Assembly: GCF_003932755.1 (NCBI RefSeq)
Contig: NZ_CP024202.1
Coordinates: 682,001 to 746,000, forward strand
Source: Methylomicrobium sp. wino1
Lineage (GTDB): Bacteria > Pseudomonadota > Gammaproteobacteria > Methylococcales > Methylomonadaceae
Direction of reading: 5' to 3'
DNA length: 64,000 nucleotides
Positions 27,401 to 36,216 of the stretch are shown piece by piece (the first letter of the stretch is position 1; every line of letters starts with the position of its first letter). The notes under the pieces were generated by a model, which searched no databases, had not been told where the DNA came from, and saw nothing but the letters and a program-made list of their open reading frames with translations. Position numbers and translations under genes: made by a program.

Positions 27401-28533
27401 CGCGACTTAGTCTCTGTAGAAAACAACTGCACATCCCCATACATCACTAAACCCAGCGGATCGATTTCTATCAAGTAATCGCGCGCCGGCTCCGACATTA
27501 CGGCCAGCCACGCCATCAAGCCGCGCAACGCTGAAACAATGCCGCAGTCCACACCGGTCGTTAGCGCCAATACTCGATTGAACAATAAGCCTTCCTTGAT
27601 CTTGCGGGCGATGTAGTTAGCCGCCAGATATTCCGCGACGCTACGATGCACATAGCTATATTCGTCTCCTACTTTTCTGAACAAACGAGATTTTAAGGCG
27701 GCTTGGGCTGATGGGGGAAGATCGAGGGAATCAAGGCTGATACGCCCCGGCTGGGCGTAACCTTCGCTGAAGCCCGACAGGTTCGCGAGCAGTTGAATCG
27801 AGCACAGCAAGCCTGCCGTATCGAGTACGGTTGGAATAATAACGGCGGATTGTTCCGCTATCCGATGTTCGTCGTTAAATTCCACCGCCAATTGTTCGGC
27901 TGCCAGACGGTAAAGCTGCTGCTTGGTAGACGGCCATTCCCGGCCGCCCTTGACGGCGTCGATCAACATATCCAGGGTTTGCGGATTGTCCAGCATGCCG
28001 GAAAGGCCGAAACGTTCCGCGTTGCCGATAAAACCATCCGTATCATCAACACGGTCATCGTTGGCGAGTATCGCCGTCACGTCGCCGCTGTTTAACGGAT
28101 TTAAATACAGCTCGGTAATTTCCTGAGACGAGCTCACTTTGGCTAAATCCTTGTTATCCAGCGCCCCCAGCCAATCGGCTTCGCGGCAGGAAATGCGGAA
28201 GCGTTTGCAACCCAATTTATTGAGTTTGCTGCGAATGGCACCCAATGGCGTTCGCGCGTCGTCCTTACCGGCTCGGGCCTCGTCCAGGCCGTCGATGAAC
28301 AGGGTTTTGTTACGCCATTCCTCATTATCCAGATCGATAAAGTCTCTGGCGGAAATGTAATAGCCGTCGTCGGTATTGTCTGCTTCGGCTTCGAACAGCG
28401 TGGATTTGCCGGCACCCGGCTCGCCGAGCAATACGTAGGCCGTGCGGTCTCTGTAGTCGGCGATAGAGCGGCTTTCGGCGGGACTATCGTCCGCCGTTTT
28501 TTCGGTGACGGTGCGGGGGACTCGATACAACAT
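24478..28533 (-). CDS. NACHT-like STAND NTPase with C-terminal PD-(D/E)XK-like nuclease motif
   Basis: 1351 residues. The P-loop GEPGAGKST is at 37-45, Walker B LFIDGLDEARAG at 78-89, and RFRISCREADW follows as sensor region; this is the NACHT/STAND pattern. YVHRSVAEYLAANYIA is the typical post-ATPase helix. A very long alpha-helical middle may be the target-sensing part. The C-terminus has D1243 in RADIKL and E1260-x-K1262 in LPIEIKRDY, spaced like a PD-(D/E)XK nuclease. Only 36 residues precede the P-loop, so the effector is C-terminal rather than N-terminal as in most bacterial NACHT proteins. The gene starts 3 nt after the AAA/DUF4143 gene. An antiphage role is inferred from family and architecture. 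Confidence 0.8.
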   Translation of the reverse strand: MLYRVPRTVTEKTADDSPAESRSIADYRDRTAYVLLGEPGAGKSTLFEAEADNTDDGYYISARDFIDLDNEEWRNKTLFIDGLDEARAGKDDARTPLGAIRSKLNKLGCKRFRISCREADWLGALDNKDLAKVSSSQEITELYLNPLNSGDVTAILANDDRVDDTDGFIGNAERFGLSGMLDNPQTLDMLIDAVKGGREWPSTKQQLYRLAAEQLAVEFNDEHRIAEQSAVIIPTVLDTAGLLCSIQLLANLSGFSEGYAQPGRISLDSLDLPPSAQAALKSRLFRKVGDEYSYVHRSVAEYLAANYIARKIKEGLLFNRVLALTTGVDCGIVSALRGLMAWLAVMSEPARDYLIEIDPLGLVMYGDVQLFSTETKSRLINALIREAKTIGFPSRDWHTTAFSALGTKDMASALMKVLVSPGRSDGEQYLLYCLLNGLCHAETITELGPALFSIIRDKSFEDGIRSNALYAFIHQYPKDFDNLLSLADDIRLGKIEDTENDLLEILLDKLFPDKITASNVFDYLIPTKNTHTISYHYFWQTTFAQRLSDDDIPIVLDELFSRGAGFLETLPHEYLIEVAGQLLLRGLQVHGSIVSAERLYRWLSIGADQYGQGRIQYKQREKIREWLSVRSGRYFDLLAVGLKQISIVENISSEIRDIYERLRYATPPAGLGLWWLDRCLSEALFEARCAYFQQAFWSLQIKQGDSGLSLDYFVNWLEAHPEFLETFQNLIYWPIDDWRVKQAESRKKWTDKHNDELSKRLNFLHNHKEEIIEGRAHPGVFYQLAIAFNHRVSVNGKSPEERLSEFLNGDEILITAAKTGLRKMLFRSDIPTAEEIFSLEAKKQEYHYIRLPFLVCLDILYQENPGILETLSDDLLSTALAFCFSEGTFNEAWLKSLCRSKPQLVARLFLEYVSKLLAAKSQFIHGLHNLAYDQEFKEVAKMIAIPLLNIYPVRGYKDHISHLHYLLEAAITNADKDQLLALVEKKQACKGMDQAQRIFWLATGLVIEPERHEAAIRETVGTNTERINRLSQFLYPSFASKMYDRYDLPISTKRLLIELLAPRCQPVWPRGDFEITRAMDEQKYVRSLLNHLAANPGEDATKVLADLLEQQKLAAWHKLIRDAQQTQQISRREALYKHPDACQVIETLNDRKPANVADLSVLALDCLRQLAEEMHTGNTNPYQHFWNLKGKNTVDPKEPYSEEDPRYEEIGRNYLVDRLKPMLAKYDVAVEPEALQANEKRADIKLSFIHEGRFYYLPIEIKRDYHRELWKTIHQQLIPRYTISSETEGRGLYLVLWFNFKKLRAHPQGLPPPKSAYELEEMLKNTLTTAERRLIDVFVLDVSATRGSKPS

Positions 28534-28536
28534 GAA

Positions 28537-29796
28537 TTATTCCAGCCAGTCTTCGGCGGGCTGAGACAAAAATTCCGCCAACGTCACGCCGCCGGCGCCA
28601 ACCAATACCTTTTTGGCTTGCGGGTATTTTTCTCCAAACACGCTTAAACCTGCCGATACTACCGGCTTGGGTGCGCTTTTGACTTCTATCGCCGCCAGTT
28701 TTTTGCCTTTAGCCAACACGAAATCGACTTCCTGGTTGCCTTCGCGCCAGTAGTAAAGCTTGGTGTCTTCGTCGATGGTATTAAGCAGGTGTGCGCCGAC
28801 ACTGCTTTCCACCAAGCGCCCCCAATAACTCCTATCGGCCTGGGCTTCGGCGAAGCTGTAATCCTGTAAGGACGACATCAAGGCGGTGTTGAACACATGC
28901 AACTTGGGTGCGGAATTACGCTTGCGAACTTCCTGACCGGCGTATTTATGTAGACCGGCCAATAACTTGGTTTCGGTCAGTAGACGCAAATAATCGGCCA
29001 GCGTTTCGGTGTGTTTGGCTTCGATGATGGCCTCGATCATCTTAGTCAGCGACAATTCCTGGCCGGAATAATGACAACCCAGTTCGAACAACTGTTTCAG
29101 CAACATCGGATTTTTAATACGCACCATTTGCAGGATGTCTTTTTCGATATTGGGCTGAATCAAACTATCACGCACGTAACGCCGCCAACGGGTTTCGTCT
29201 TTTATCAGCCAGGCGCTGCCGGGATAACCGCCGAAATAGATATATTGCTCCAGCGTCAAACCGAAGGCTTGTTGCATTTCGGTGAACCCCCAATGGCTGA
29301 CCGGCAAAGTCTCGTAGCGTCCTGCCAAACTTTCCGACAAGCCTTTTTGCATCAATAAAGGAGCGGAACCCAGCAATACCACATGCATGGGCACTCCATT
29401 GGCGCGGTCGGCATCCCATAAGCCCTTGACGATGTCGGACCAATGTTCGATTTTTTGGATTTCGTCTATCGCAAACACAAAAGCTTCGCCGCTTTGCGTG
29501 GTATTAAGCCATATGGCGGCGCGGTTTCTGGCTTCCTGCCAGTGAAATGCCAGCCAGGCTTGATCTTTCCTTTGGGGTGGGGAGATTGCAGAAGCTACGC
29601 CGCTCATCGCATACGAAGGGGGGCTTGGTTCATCGTCTACTGACACGTAGTAGCCTTGAGCCGGTTCGGCGGAAACAATGTCGCGAATGATGGTGGTTTT
29701 GCCGACTTGCCTGGGGCCAGAGAGCAAATTGATGAGGTGAACCGGATCGCCGAGGCGGGTTTTGAGTAAAGCTTCTTGAGGGCGGGTATATTTCAT
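28537..29796 (-). CDS. AAA ATPase with DUF4143 domain
   Basis: 419 residues. N-terminal AAA_14-type ATPase: LLSGPRQVGKTTIIRDI is the P-loop and FVFAIDEIQKIEHW the Walker B. Winged-helix and DUF4143 parts follow, ending in EVDFVLAKGKKLAAIEVKS, a PD-(D/E)XK-like core with D, E and K kept. Such proteins are widespread, often transferred and of unclear function. ATG 29796 is preceded not by a normal leader but by a perfect 34-bp palindrome ending one base away. The NACHT-nuclease gene follows after 3 nt, so the two are surely co-expressed. Confidence 0.88.
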   Translation of the reverse strand: MKYTRPQEALLKTRLGDPVHLINLLSGPRQVGKTTIIRDIVSAEPAQGYYVSVDDEPSPPSYAMSGVASAISPPQRKDQAWLAFHWQEARNRAAIWLNTTQSGEAFVFAIDEIQKIEHWSDIVKGLWDADRANGVPMHVVLLGSAPLLMQKGLSESLAGRYETLPVSHWGFTEMQQAFGLTLEQYIYFGGYPGSAWLIKDETRWRRYVRDSLIQPNIEKDILQMVRIKNPMLLKQLFELGCHYSGQELSLTKMIEAIIEAKHTETLADYLRLLTETKLLAGLHKYAGQEVRKRNSAPKLHVFNTALMSSLQDYSFAEAQADRSYWGRLVESSVGAHLLNTIDEDTKLYYWREGNQEVDFVLAKGKKLAAIEVKSAPKPVVSAGLSVFGEKYPQAKKVLVGAGGVTLAEFLSQPAEDWLE

Positions 29797-29797
29797 T

Positions 29798-29831
29798 TTA
29801 CGTTACTGAGTAAATTTACTCAGTAACGTAA
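29798..29831. promoter_or_regulatory. Perfect 34-bp palindrome ahead of the AAA/NACHT operon
   Basis: Each half is TTACGTTACTGAGTAAA or its complement; there is no spacer. It ends one base before the start codon of the AAA/DUF4143 gene, so on the transcript it would form a 17-bp hairpin over the ribosome-binding position. It may be an operator for a dimeric regulator or a translation-blocking hairpin. No regulator gene is adjacent. Confidence 0.7.
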
Positions 29832-30096
29832 CAAAACAATAAGACTTTGTCTATAGCGTTTGCAATTCTTACACTAGAGCTTGCTCTAGATAAAATAAAT
29901 TAACATTTAAATTACGCGGTCCTTACGAAGATTTTTAAATATCGAGGATTTTGAATCGGCTGAAATACCGCTGTGACTGACTAAACAACTAATAAATAAT
30001 CCGCTAGAGGGACAGGATCGTTTCATGGCACCAGCAAGGAAATGGCTTTACTTCACATGAGCAGCAAGGTTTTGAGCCGCCATGCACGATGAAAAA

Positions 30097-30121
30097 GGTT
30101 TGTTATTGTTAGCAACAAACC
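30097..30121. repeat. Small hairpin in a 500-nt gene-free stretch
   Basis: GGTTTGTT pairs with AACAAACC across a 9-nt loop. It is the only clear structure in 29832-30333, which otherwise is AT-rich and shows no gene. Confidence 0.35.
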
Positions 30122-30333
30122 AAGATTTGAACCGATTGCTGAACAAACCCAACCCTGGTGATTAAGCAGGAAAACGAAAAAGGCAAAAAAATGTGGGATT
30201 ACTTTTATAGTTAATGATAGGCGATAGGAAAAGTAACACGAGTCCTTTTCGTGCCTTTTGAAAAGTGCGAATAGGTAAAATGTATGCTCTTAATTTTTTA
30301 TTCTTCATCAAGACTGGCGGCGACATCCGAACT

Positions 30334-30930
30334 CTAGATATTTTCTTTCGCCCAATTAACTATCGCTAGCCGCGCGTTTGCCACCGCATCGCTCTCGGCC
30401 TTTGTCAGCACTTTCGCCTCGTACTCGGCGGCGTTACGCATCTCGCTGACCACACGCATTAGGGCCGCTATATCACGAGGAACGCGTCCTGCCTTGGAAA
30501 GACTGTCGATACGGGTGGCAACGCCGCGATACGAGTCTTGGCCTCCATCACCTTCGAGCCGTGCAAGTATCTGCACCAAGTCCCGTCGCCACTCCGACAA
30601 TGTGGCGATTGTGACATCTTCTCGGCAAGAGTCTTCATACTGTAGGGTGATAGACTCAACAGCTATAGGCATACTTAACGGCTCTGATATCTCGATAGAA
30701 ACACGAACACCTTTTACAATCCAGTCCGGAGGGAGAGGATCTCGACAAACAAGTGTTGCATGCTCGTCATTGGCAACAACAAATTCCCAGGGAGGATTTT
30801 CGGAACGCCCCGTGGGGTCGCGCAAAATAACTCTTGCACCACGCCGATAACCTAGCTGGGCAAGCTTTAAACCTGCAACCATAACCTGTGCGCCGTTGCG
30901 ATGCGATACAGTATGTTCGACAATAATCAT
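30334..30930 (-). CDS. Unrecognised protein, possibly DUF4145-like C-terminus
   Basis: 198 residues, soluble. The first half is beta-rich (GARVILRDPTGRSENPPWEF). The second half is helical and contains MRVVSEMRNAAEYEAKVL, reminiscent of the DUF4145/HEPN-like helical pairs; the HEPN RxxxxH motif is not present. ATG 30930 has no clear ribosome site. It stands alone between a 500-nt gap and aquaporin. It may belong to the accessory island to its left, but that is a guess. Confidence 0.6.
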   Translation of the reverse strand: MIIVEHTVSHRNGAQVMVAGLKLAQLGYRRGARVILRDPTGRSENPPWEFVVANDEHATLVCRDPLPPDWIVKGVRVSIEISEPLSMPIAVESITLQYEDSCREDVTIATLSEWRRDLVQILARLEGDGGQDSYRGVATRIDSLSKAGRVPRDIAALMRVVSEMRNAAEYEAKVLTKAESDAVANARLAIVNWAKENI

Positions 30931-31171
30931 GATTGCTATTATGCGATTAAGCCACTCCCTTTGCTAGTCAAATATCGGCGTAGGGATACCCATAAAGGAC
31001 GCCGTACCAAAATAAACTGAATAATCTAATGGATAAGTTGAATTAATAATTCAAACTGCCCATTTTTTCTAATGAAAATACTGCCGTCCTTGGCATTTTG
31101 GCACCTTTAGTTAGTTGACTTGAGAATTTTAGTTCTATTCATGGATAGCTTCATGTTCCCAATTACTCAAC

Positions 31172-31891
31172 TCACGAATTGTCTTGCGATTCGGCGGTCT
31201 TGTTACATCCGAGCCAGCGGTAACCCAATCCCGCAAGACCAGCGCCAACGATAGGAGCAACCCAGAACAACCATAGTTGCGCGACCGCCCAATCACCTAC
31301 GAAAATAGCGACTGCGGTACTGCGTGCCGGGTTAACGGAGGTATTCGTAACCGGAATGCTGATTAAATGAATGAGCGTGAGACCCAACCCGATGGCTATC
31401 GGAGCGAAACCGGCCGAGGCTCTTCTATCGGTTGCACCGAGAATGATGATCAGAAACATAAAAGTCATGACTATTTCGGTAGTCAATGCGGACGTCAAAC
31501 TATAGCCGCCGGGCGAATGCTCTCCATATCCGTTCGAAGCGAATCCGCCGCTTACATCGAATCCAGCTTTACCTGTCGCGATAATATAAAGCACGACCGC
31601 TCCGGTAATTCCGCCTAACACTTGCGCGGCGATATAAGGCCCGAGTTCGCCAGCCGAGAAGCGTCCGCCGGACCACAGGCCGATCGAAACGGCCGGATTA
31701 AGGTGGCAGCCTGATATATGACCGATGGCATAGGCCATGGTCAATACTGTTAAACCGAAAGCAAAGGAAACGCCGGTAAGACCGATGCCTACTTCGGGAA
31801 AAGCTGCGGCAAGTACGGCGCTTCCGCAACCGCCGAGAACCAGCCAAAATGTGCCGATGAATTCGGCGCCTAATTTTTTTGATAGTGTCAT
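31172..31891 (-). CDS. aqpZ: Aquaporin Z
   Basis: 239 residues, six membrane helices and the two NPA boxes: [13 protein letters not shown] and [12 protein letters not shown]. The selectivity-filter surroundings look like those of water-specific AqpZ rather than glycerol facilitators (short loops, no GlpF insert). It passes water across the inner membrane. GGGGAGA lies 7 nt before ATG 31891. Single gene; 31892-32208 holds presumably its promoter and that of the divergent secreted protein, with no further feature seen. Confidence 0.95.
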   Translation of the reverse strand: MTLSKKLGAEFIGTFWLVLGGCGSAVLAAAFPEVGIGLTGVSFAFGLTVLTMAYAIGHISGCHLNPAVSIGLWSGGRFSAGELGPYIAAQVLGGITGAVVLYIIATGKAGFDVSGGFASNGYGEHSPGGYSLTSALTTEIVMTFMFLIIILGATDRRASAGFAPIAIGLGLTLIHLISIPVTNTSVNPARSTAVAIFVGDWAVAQLWLFWVAPIVGAGLAGLGYRWLGCNKTAESQDNS

Positions 31892-32208
31892 GATTAAATC
31901 TCCCCGGACTGCTTAAAAGCTTATTGTTGGTATTGTTATAAGTCCAAATGCTACATTAAGATGCTGGGCGCGGAATGCTCTCCTCTGTGAACTAGTTGGA
32001 AGAAATATAGCAAAGTTTATGTTATGGAGATAGCAAATTGTATTGAAACATACCAGAGTAATATCATTGATGATGCTCCTATGCTCAACTCTTCTTCGGA
32101 TAATCGACAGATCGATTTCGTACGTTCGTGGATTTACTACGTTCCCTAGGTTCCTGGATTAAATTCCAATCACAGCGGGCGTGCCGCCATTTACCCATTG
32201 AAAGCATC

Positions 32209-33360
32209 ATGAAAATATTTATTCCGACCATCTTTGCCTTGCTGCTCTGCTGTCCCGCCCTAAGCGCCACGTTGTCGGTCGGCCCCGAGCGAATCTTGAA
32301 ACAACCCAGCGATGCGGCAAGAATCGCCAAGAACGGTGATACCGTAAACATCGATGCCGGAAACTATTCGGGCGATGTCGCAATTTGGCGCCAGCATCGT
32401 CTGACGTTGCGCGGCACCGGCGGGCGGGCGCATCTTCAGGCCAACGGAAATTCAGCCGAAGGTAAAGCCACTTGGGTCATCAAGGGTAACAATGTCGTTG
32501 TCGAAAACATCGAATTTTCCGGCGCGACTGTGGCGGATTTGAATGGGGCGGGGATTCGCTTTGAAGGAACGCATTTGACCGTTCGCAATGCGCATTTTCA
32601 TGATAACCAAATGGGGATTTTGACCGGCTCGAATCCGCGTAGCGATATCTTGATCGAAGGTTCCGAATTCAACGATAATACGGTCGATTTCCGCCGCCAC
32701 GGCAAGCTGGGGCACAATATTTATATCGGCGCTATTCGACACTTTGCACTGCGTAATTGTTACATACATGATGCCGTAACCGGTCATAACGTTAAATCGC
32801 GGGCACGAGAAAATTATCTGCTTTACAACCGCATTACCGACGAGCACGGCGCGTCGAGTTATTTGATCGACCTACCGAACGGCGGCGATGCTTTCATTAT
32901 CGGCAATGTGCTGCGGCAAAGCCCCGGCTCTGACAATTGGACGGCCATTTCCTATGCCGGAGAATACAGCCGGAACAATTCGGATCAAAATCTCTATGCG
33001 GTGAACAACACTTTCGTCAATGATCGCAGCCGAGGCGTGTTCATTCACAATCACGCAAACGCCGAAGCGGTATCGATCAATAATTTACTGGTCGGTAACA
33101 TCATCATAGCGCTGCAAGGGTCCGGGCGGCAACGCCACAACCTGATGATTAAGAATGGCGGCTTTGTCGACCGCAACACTTTCGATTACCGCCTGTTGCC
33201 CAGCTCCCCGGCGATAGGGCGAGGTGCCGACCCTGGCATGACGGAAAACGGTATTTCGCTTCGCCCGGAATTTCACTATCAGCACCCGCTGAGTCGGGAA
33301 GCACGACGGCAACGAGACCCGATCGATATCGGCGCTTACGCATTTGACGGTGGATTATAA
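32209..33360 (+). CDS. Secreted right-handed beta-helix protein
   Basis: About 383 residues from ATG 32209, chosen because it begins a signal peptide (MKIFIPTIFALLLCCPALSA). The mature part has repeating short strands with N and G turns (VENIEFSGATVADLNGAGI, LTVRNAHFHDNQMG, ILIEGSEFNDN), typical of parallel beta-helix folds used by polysaccharide lyases and epimerases. I see no firm catalytic signature, so substrate and activity are open. Its stop overlaps the stop region of the convergent tpm gene by 6 nt. Confidence 0.8.
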   Translation: MKIFIPTIFALLLCCPALSATLSVGPERILKQPSDAARIAKNGDTVNIDAGNYSGDVAIWRQHRLTLRGTGGRAHLQANGNSAEGKATWVIKGNNVVVENIEFSGATVADLNGAGIRFEGTHLTVRNAHFHDNQMGILTGSNPRSDILIEGSEFNDNTVDFRRHGKLGHNIYIGAIRHFALRNCYIHDAVTGHNVKSRARENYLLYNRITDEHGASSYLIDLPNGGDAFIIGNVLRQSPGSDNWTAISYAGEYSRNNSDQNLYAVNNTFVNDRSRGVFIHNHANAEAVSINNLLVGNIIIALQGSGRQRHNLMIKNGGFVDRNTFDYRLLPSSPAIGRGADPGMTENGISLRPEFHYQHPLSREARRQRDPIDIGAYAFDGGL

Positions 33361-34011
33361 AACCGTCAAGACATAGACCTGTTCTTGCAAACGACTTAAG
33401 CCTCTTTCTCGAAAGCGAGGCTCTTTAGACAATATATCCTCGGTGTGCAGCAAATCGATCCGGCACCAATCCCGATACAGCGTTTCTACTTCTTGGCATT
33501 GCACGCTGAACGGAGGCCCGTCCATTTCTTGCTGTGGATAATCGAATGCCACTAATAATATTTTTGTTCCGGTTTTAAGCACGCGTTTCATATGCGCCGC
33601 ATAAGCCGCGCGCATCTCCGGCGGCAATGCGACGAGCGAGGCGCGGTCGTAAACGGCGCCTGCACCGACCAAATCGTCCTCTCTCAGTTGAAAAAAATCG
33701 CCGCAATAAATGCATAGATCATCGTTTTCCCACACTTCGAAATTGGTTTTGCGGCCTGCCGTTGCCGGTACTTTATTCTCGGTAAAAAATGCACTGACCG
33801 CCAAGGGGCTGAGTTCAACGCCGATTACCCGATAGTTTTGCGCGAGCAGCCACAGCATATCGTTACTCTTTCCGCACAACGGAACGAAGACCCGGCTTCC
33901 CGTTTCGATATGCAATACCGGCCAATATTGTTCCAGATGCGGATTGATGGCTTCATTATGAAAACCGATCTGGTTTTGTTGCCAACGTTCCAGCCAGAAT
34001 TCTTGGCGCAT
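33355..34011 (-). CDS. tpm: Thiopurine S-methyltransferase
   Basis: 218 residues. It starts EFWLERWQQNQIGFH, the typical bacterial TPMT beginning, with the SAM site VFVPLCGKSNDMLWLL and VIGVELSPLAV, and YDRASLVALPPEMR. In bacteria TPMT methylates selenite/tellurite-derived or thiol compounds. It lies 32 nt downstream of mepA on the same strand; the two need not be functionally linked. Confidence 0.95.
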   Translation of the reverse strand: MRQEFWLERWQQNQIGFHNEAINPHLEQYWPVLHIETGSRVFVPLCGKSNDMLWLLAQNYRVIGVELSPLAVSAFFTENKVPATAGRKTNFEVWENDDLCIYCGDFFQLREDDLVGAGAVYDRASLVALPPEMRAAYAAHMKRVLKTGTKILLVAFDYPQQEMDGPPFSVQCQEVETLYRDWCRIDLLHTEDILSKEPRFRERGLSRLQEQVYVLTVL

Positions 34012-34043
34012 AGTTCTTCTCGCTATTTATCCATGGATTAAAC

Positions 34044-34886
34044 TCAATCGTTCAACACGCTCTCGCATAATGCGGGCAACATTGGCGCTTTGGCCGGGAC
34101 GGCCGGTGCTGCAGGCGTTTTTGCTTCGGCCGTAAACCACCAGTCGAGCGATGCGTCGCAGCCGTCGCCTTCGGGAATTGGATCTTGGCTTCGGCAATCG
34201 GGATTATTTTCCGGGCATTTCAAGCGCACATGAAAATGATCGTGATGCCCCCACCACGGACGAATTTTACCGAGCCAATCGCGTTCGGCCGAATTTTCGC
34301 ACAGATGACGTTTGATAGCGGCATTGACGAAGATACGCTCGACTTCCGGCATGCGCGCCGCCGTTTCGAGAATCCGATCATGGCGCTGCGTCCACTGGGC
34401 ATCGTCGATTCGGTCGATACGGAGCCTTACCACTGACGGAGCGCTCCATTTTTCCCGCTCTTCCATCGTCAATGAACGCAAGGCAGCCTTTTGCGACAAT
34501 AAATACCAGATATCGACATCGAGGCCGGTTTGATGGCTACGGTGCCCGGTCAAAGTCGGGCCGCCTCGAGGCTGTCCCAGGTCGCCGACCAATAAGGTTC
34601 CCCAGCTTTGCGCCATGGCCTCGCGTCCCATGTTTTCAATGAATTGAATTAAATCGGGATGACCGTAATAGCGTTTGCGCGACAAACGCATTACTTGATA
34701 ACCCTCGCCCCTAAACGGCAGCGATACCGCTCCTCGAATACACCCGGCCGTATAGTCGCCAATGCTTTGTGCAATATAGCGGGCCGGCGCAGGTTCGGTC
34801 ACTTTGGCCCATTTCTGTAATGCAGGATTTGCTGCGGCAAGCGTCGCAATTGTTAATAGAGGGATGATGATCAGTAATTTTTTCAT
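34044..34886 (-). CDS. mepA: Penicillin-insensitive murein endopeptidase MepA
   Basis: 280 residues with a signal peptide (MKKLLIIIPLLTIATLAAA). A periplasmic LAS-type zinc metalloprotease that cuts D-Ala-meso-DAP cross-links of peptidoglycan. The zinc ligands are visible in HRSHQTGLDVDIWYL and in WWGHHDHFHVRLKC. Length fits the E. coli enzyme. The last residues form a Pro/Ala-rich tail. Confidence 0.95.
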   Translation of the reverse strand: MKKLLIIIPLLTIATLAAANPALQKWAKVTEPAPARYIAQSIGDYTAGCIRGAVSLPFRGEGYQVMRLSRKRYYGHPDLIQFIENMGREAMAQSWGTLLVGDLGQPRGGPTLTGHRSHQTGLDVDIWYLLSQKAALRSLTMEEREKWSAPSVVRLRIDRIDDAQWTQRHDRILETAARMPEVERIFVNAAIKRHLCENSAERDWLGKIRPWWGHHDHFHVRLKCPENNPDCRSQDPIPEGDGCDASLDWWFTAEAKTPAAPAVPAKAPMLPALCESVLND

Positions 34887-35080
34887 GGTTACCGGTTTGG
34901 ACGAACGAATGGCGATGAAGAAGCTAACGGTTTATCCTACTCCATATAATACTGAAAAATCGTTCAAGTTTAGACTTACACGCTTTTTCGATCAAAAAGG
35001 AGTAAATCGTATATTACCGTCATGCCATCATAGCTAATGTGACCTCGAGACCATTTGCAGCCTCCTAACTTTCCCGGCAT

Positions 35081-35152
35081 CGAAATCGCGATCTGGGGAT
35101 CGCTCCCACACAGCACTCGAGACCCTTGTGGGAGCGACACCTTCGTCGCGAT
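35081..35152. repeat. REP-like palindromic element
   Basis: CGCTCCCACA (35101-35110) pairs with TGTGGGAGCG (35127-35136), flanked by ATCGCGA at 35085-35091 and TCGCGAT at 35146-35152. This matches the common GTGGGAGCG...TCGCGA type of gammaproteobacterial extragenic palindromes. The rest of 34887-35316 shows no gene; 35264-35285 resembles a piece of the GAGCGTGGGAACGATA repeat found further right. Confidence 0.7.
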
Positions 35153-35316
35153 TATCGAAGCCCCCGATATGCAATGTTTGGTGACTTATCAAACATTGCA
35201 CAGTTCCCGGATATTCCGATAACCGCTTTGCAAAACCTATGACGGTACTTGAATATAACGACGAGCACAGAGCGTGGGGACGATGAAACAGGCATTTCAC
35301 CTTGAAATAATTTTTA

Positions 35317-36147
35317 TTAATCGTCATTATTGAGCGCTTGTTGACGAGCGAAGTATTCCTGTAAATAGCTGTTGAAGCGGCGCACTGCAATCGACCGGGG
35401 CTGCAGCGAAGAGAATTCTTGCATCGGGATATCCTCTCCGACATGCATTGCAAGATGAAAGCGCCGGTGGGGAATTTGATACCATTTTTCGGCCTTGGTC
35501 AGCGTACTGGGATAACAGGACATCGTCACCGGCGTCACGATTGTTTGTGCTTTTAGTGCGATGCTGGCCGCGCCGCGTTGAAACCGGTAGGGTTTGCCCG
35601 GCACTGAGCGGGTACCTTCCGGAAATATGATCATCGTGCCGCCCGACTGCAGCCTTTGCACGCATTCGTCTATCATAGTTTCGGGATCGCCGTTGCTGAT
35701 ATAGCCGGCATTGAGGATCGGCCCCCTCATGAACGGATTGCGCCACAAACTGGCCTTGACGATGCAGCTAGCCTGACTGATTCGGCTGATCAGAAAGACG
35801 ATGTCGACCAATGTCGGATGATTGGCAACGATCAATTGTCCGGGCCTATTGAGTTTTTCCAGCCCTTCGATCTCGTAGGTCATCACGCCGATTCGATGCA
35901 TCAGGCCGATGAATGCGTAAAAACTGTAATGAACGACTTTTTGGCCCCGGCGGATCTTACTCTCGTGAGTTCCTGGAATGATCGACAACACCGGAAAAAC
36001 CAACACCCATAACAAGAATCCGCCGGCGCCGAAGGTGAAAAAGCTGAACCCGGTACTAAACAAGCGCCAATAATAATTCAGTCGCCTCACCATAGGCTGG
36101 TGGCTTTTCGTTATTCGGCTAAATGTTCGGCTGACGCTTTGAATCAT
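35317..36147 (-). CDS. Lysophospholipid acyltransferase (PlsC family)
   Basis: About 276 residues. VANHPTLVDIVFL carries the HxxxxD motif (with P in the second position) and IIFPEGTRSVPGK the second conserved block. An N-terminal hydrophobic region (FSFFTFGAGGFLLWVLVFPV) anchors it to the inner membrane. ATG 36147 is one of several possible starts (36228, 36147, 36093). Relatives are found in fatty-acid and aryl-polyene clusters, but none of those genes is adjacent here. It is distinct in sequence from the PlsC-like protein at 22.1-22.7 kb. Confidence 0.85.
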   Translation of the reverse strand: MIQSVSRTFSRITKSHQPMVRRLNYYWRLFSTGFSFFTFGAGGFLLWVLVFPVLSIIPGTHESKIRRGQKVVHYSFYAFIGLMHRIGVMTYEIEGLEKLNRPGQLIVANHPTLVDIVFLISRISQASCIVKASLWRNPFMRGPILNAGYISNGDPETMIDECVQRLQSGGTMIIFPEGTRSVPGKPYRFQRGAASIALKAQTIVTPVTMSCYPSTLTKAEKWYQIPHRRFHLAMHVGEDIPMQEFSSLQPRSIAVRRFNSYLQEYFARQQALNNDD

Positions 36148-36216
36148 TATCAAACGGGTTGTTATTGTGTCCGAAAATTCGGGAGCGAAGTATCTTCGGC
36201 TTAGACAAATTGCAAG

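Noticed and set aside
30334-30930. HEPN toxin assignment
   Set aside because: The C-terminal helices are reminiscent of HEPN-type folds but the RxxxxH catalytic motif is missing and no antitoxin gene is adjacent.
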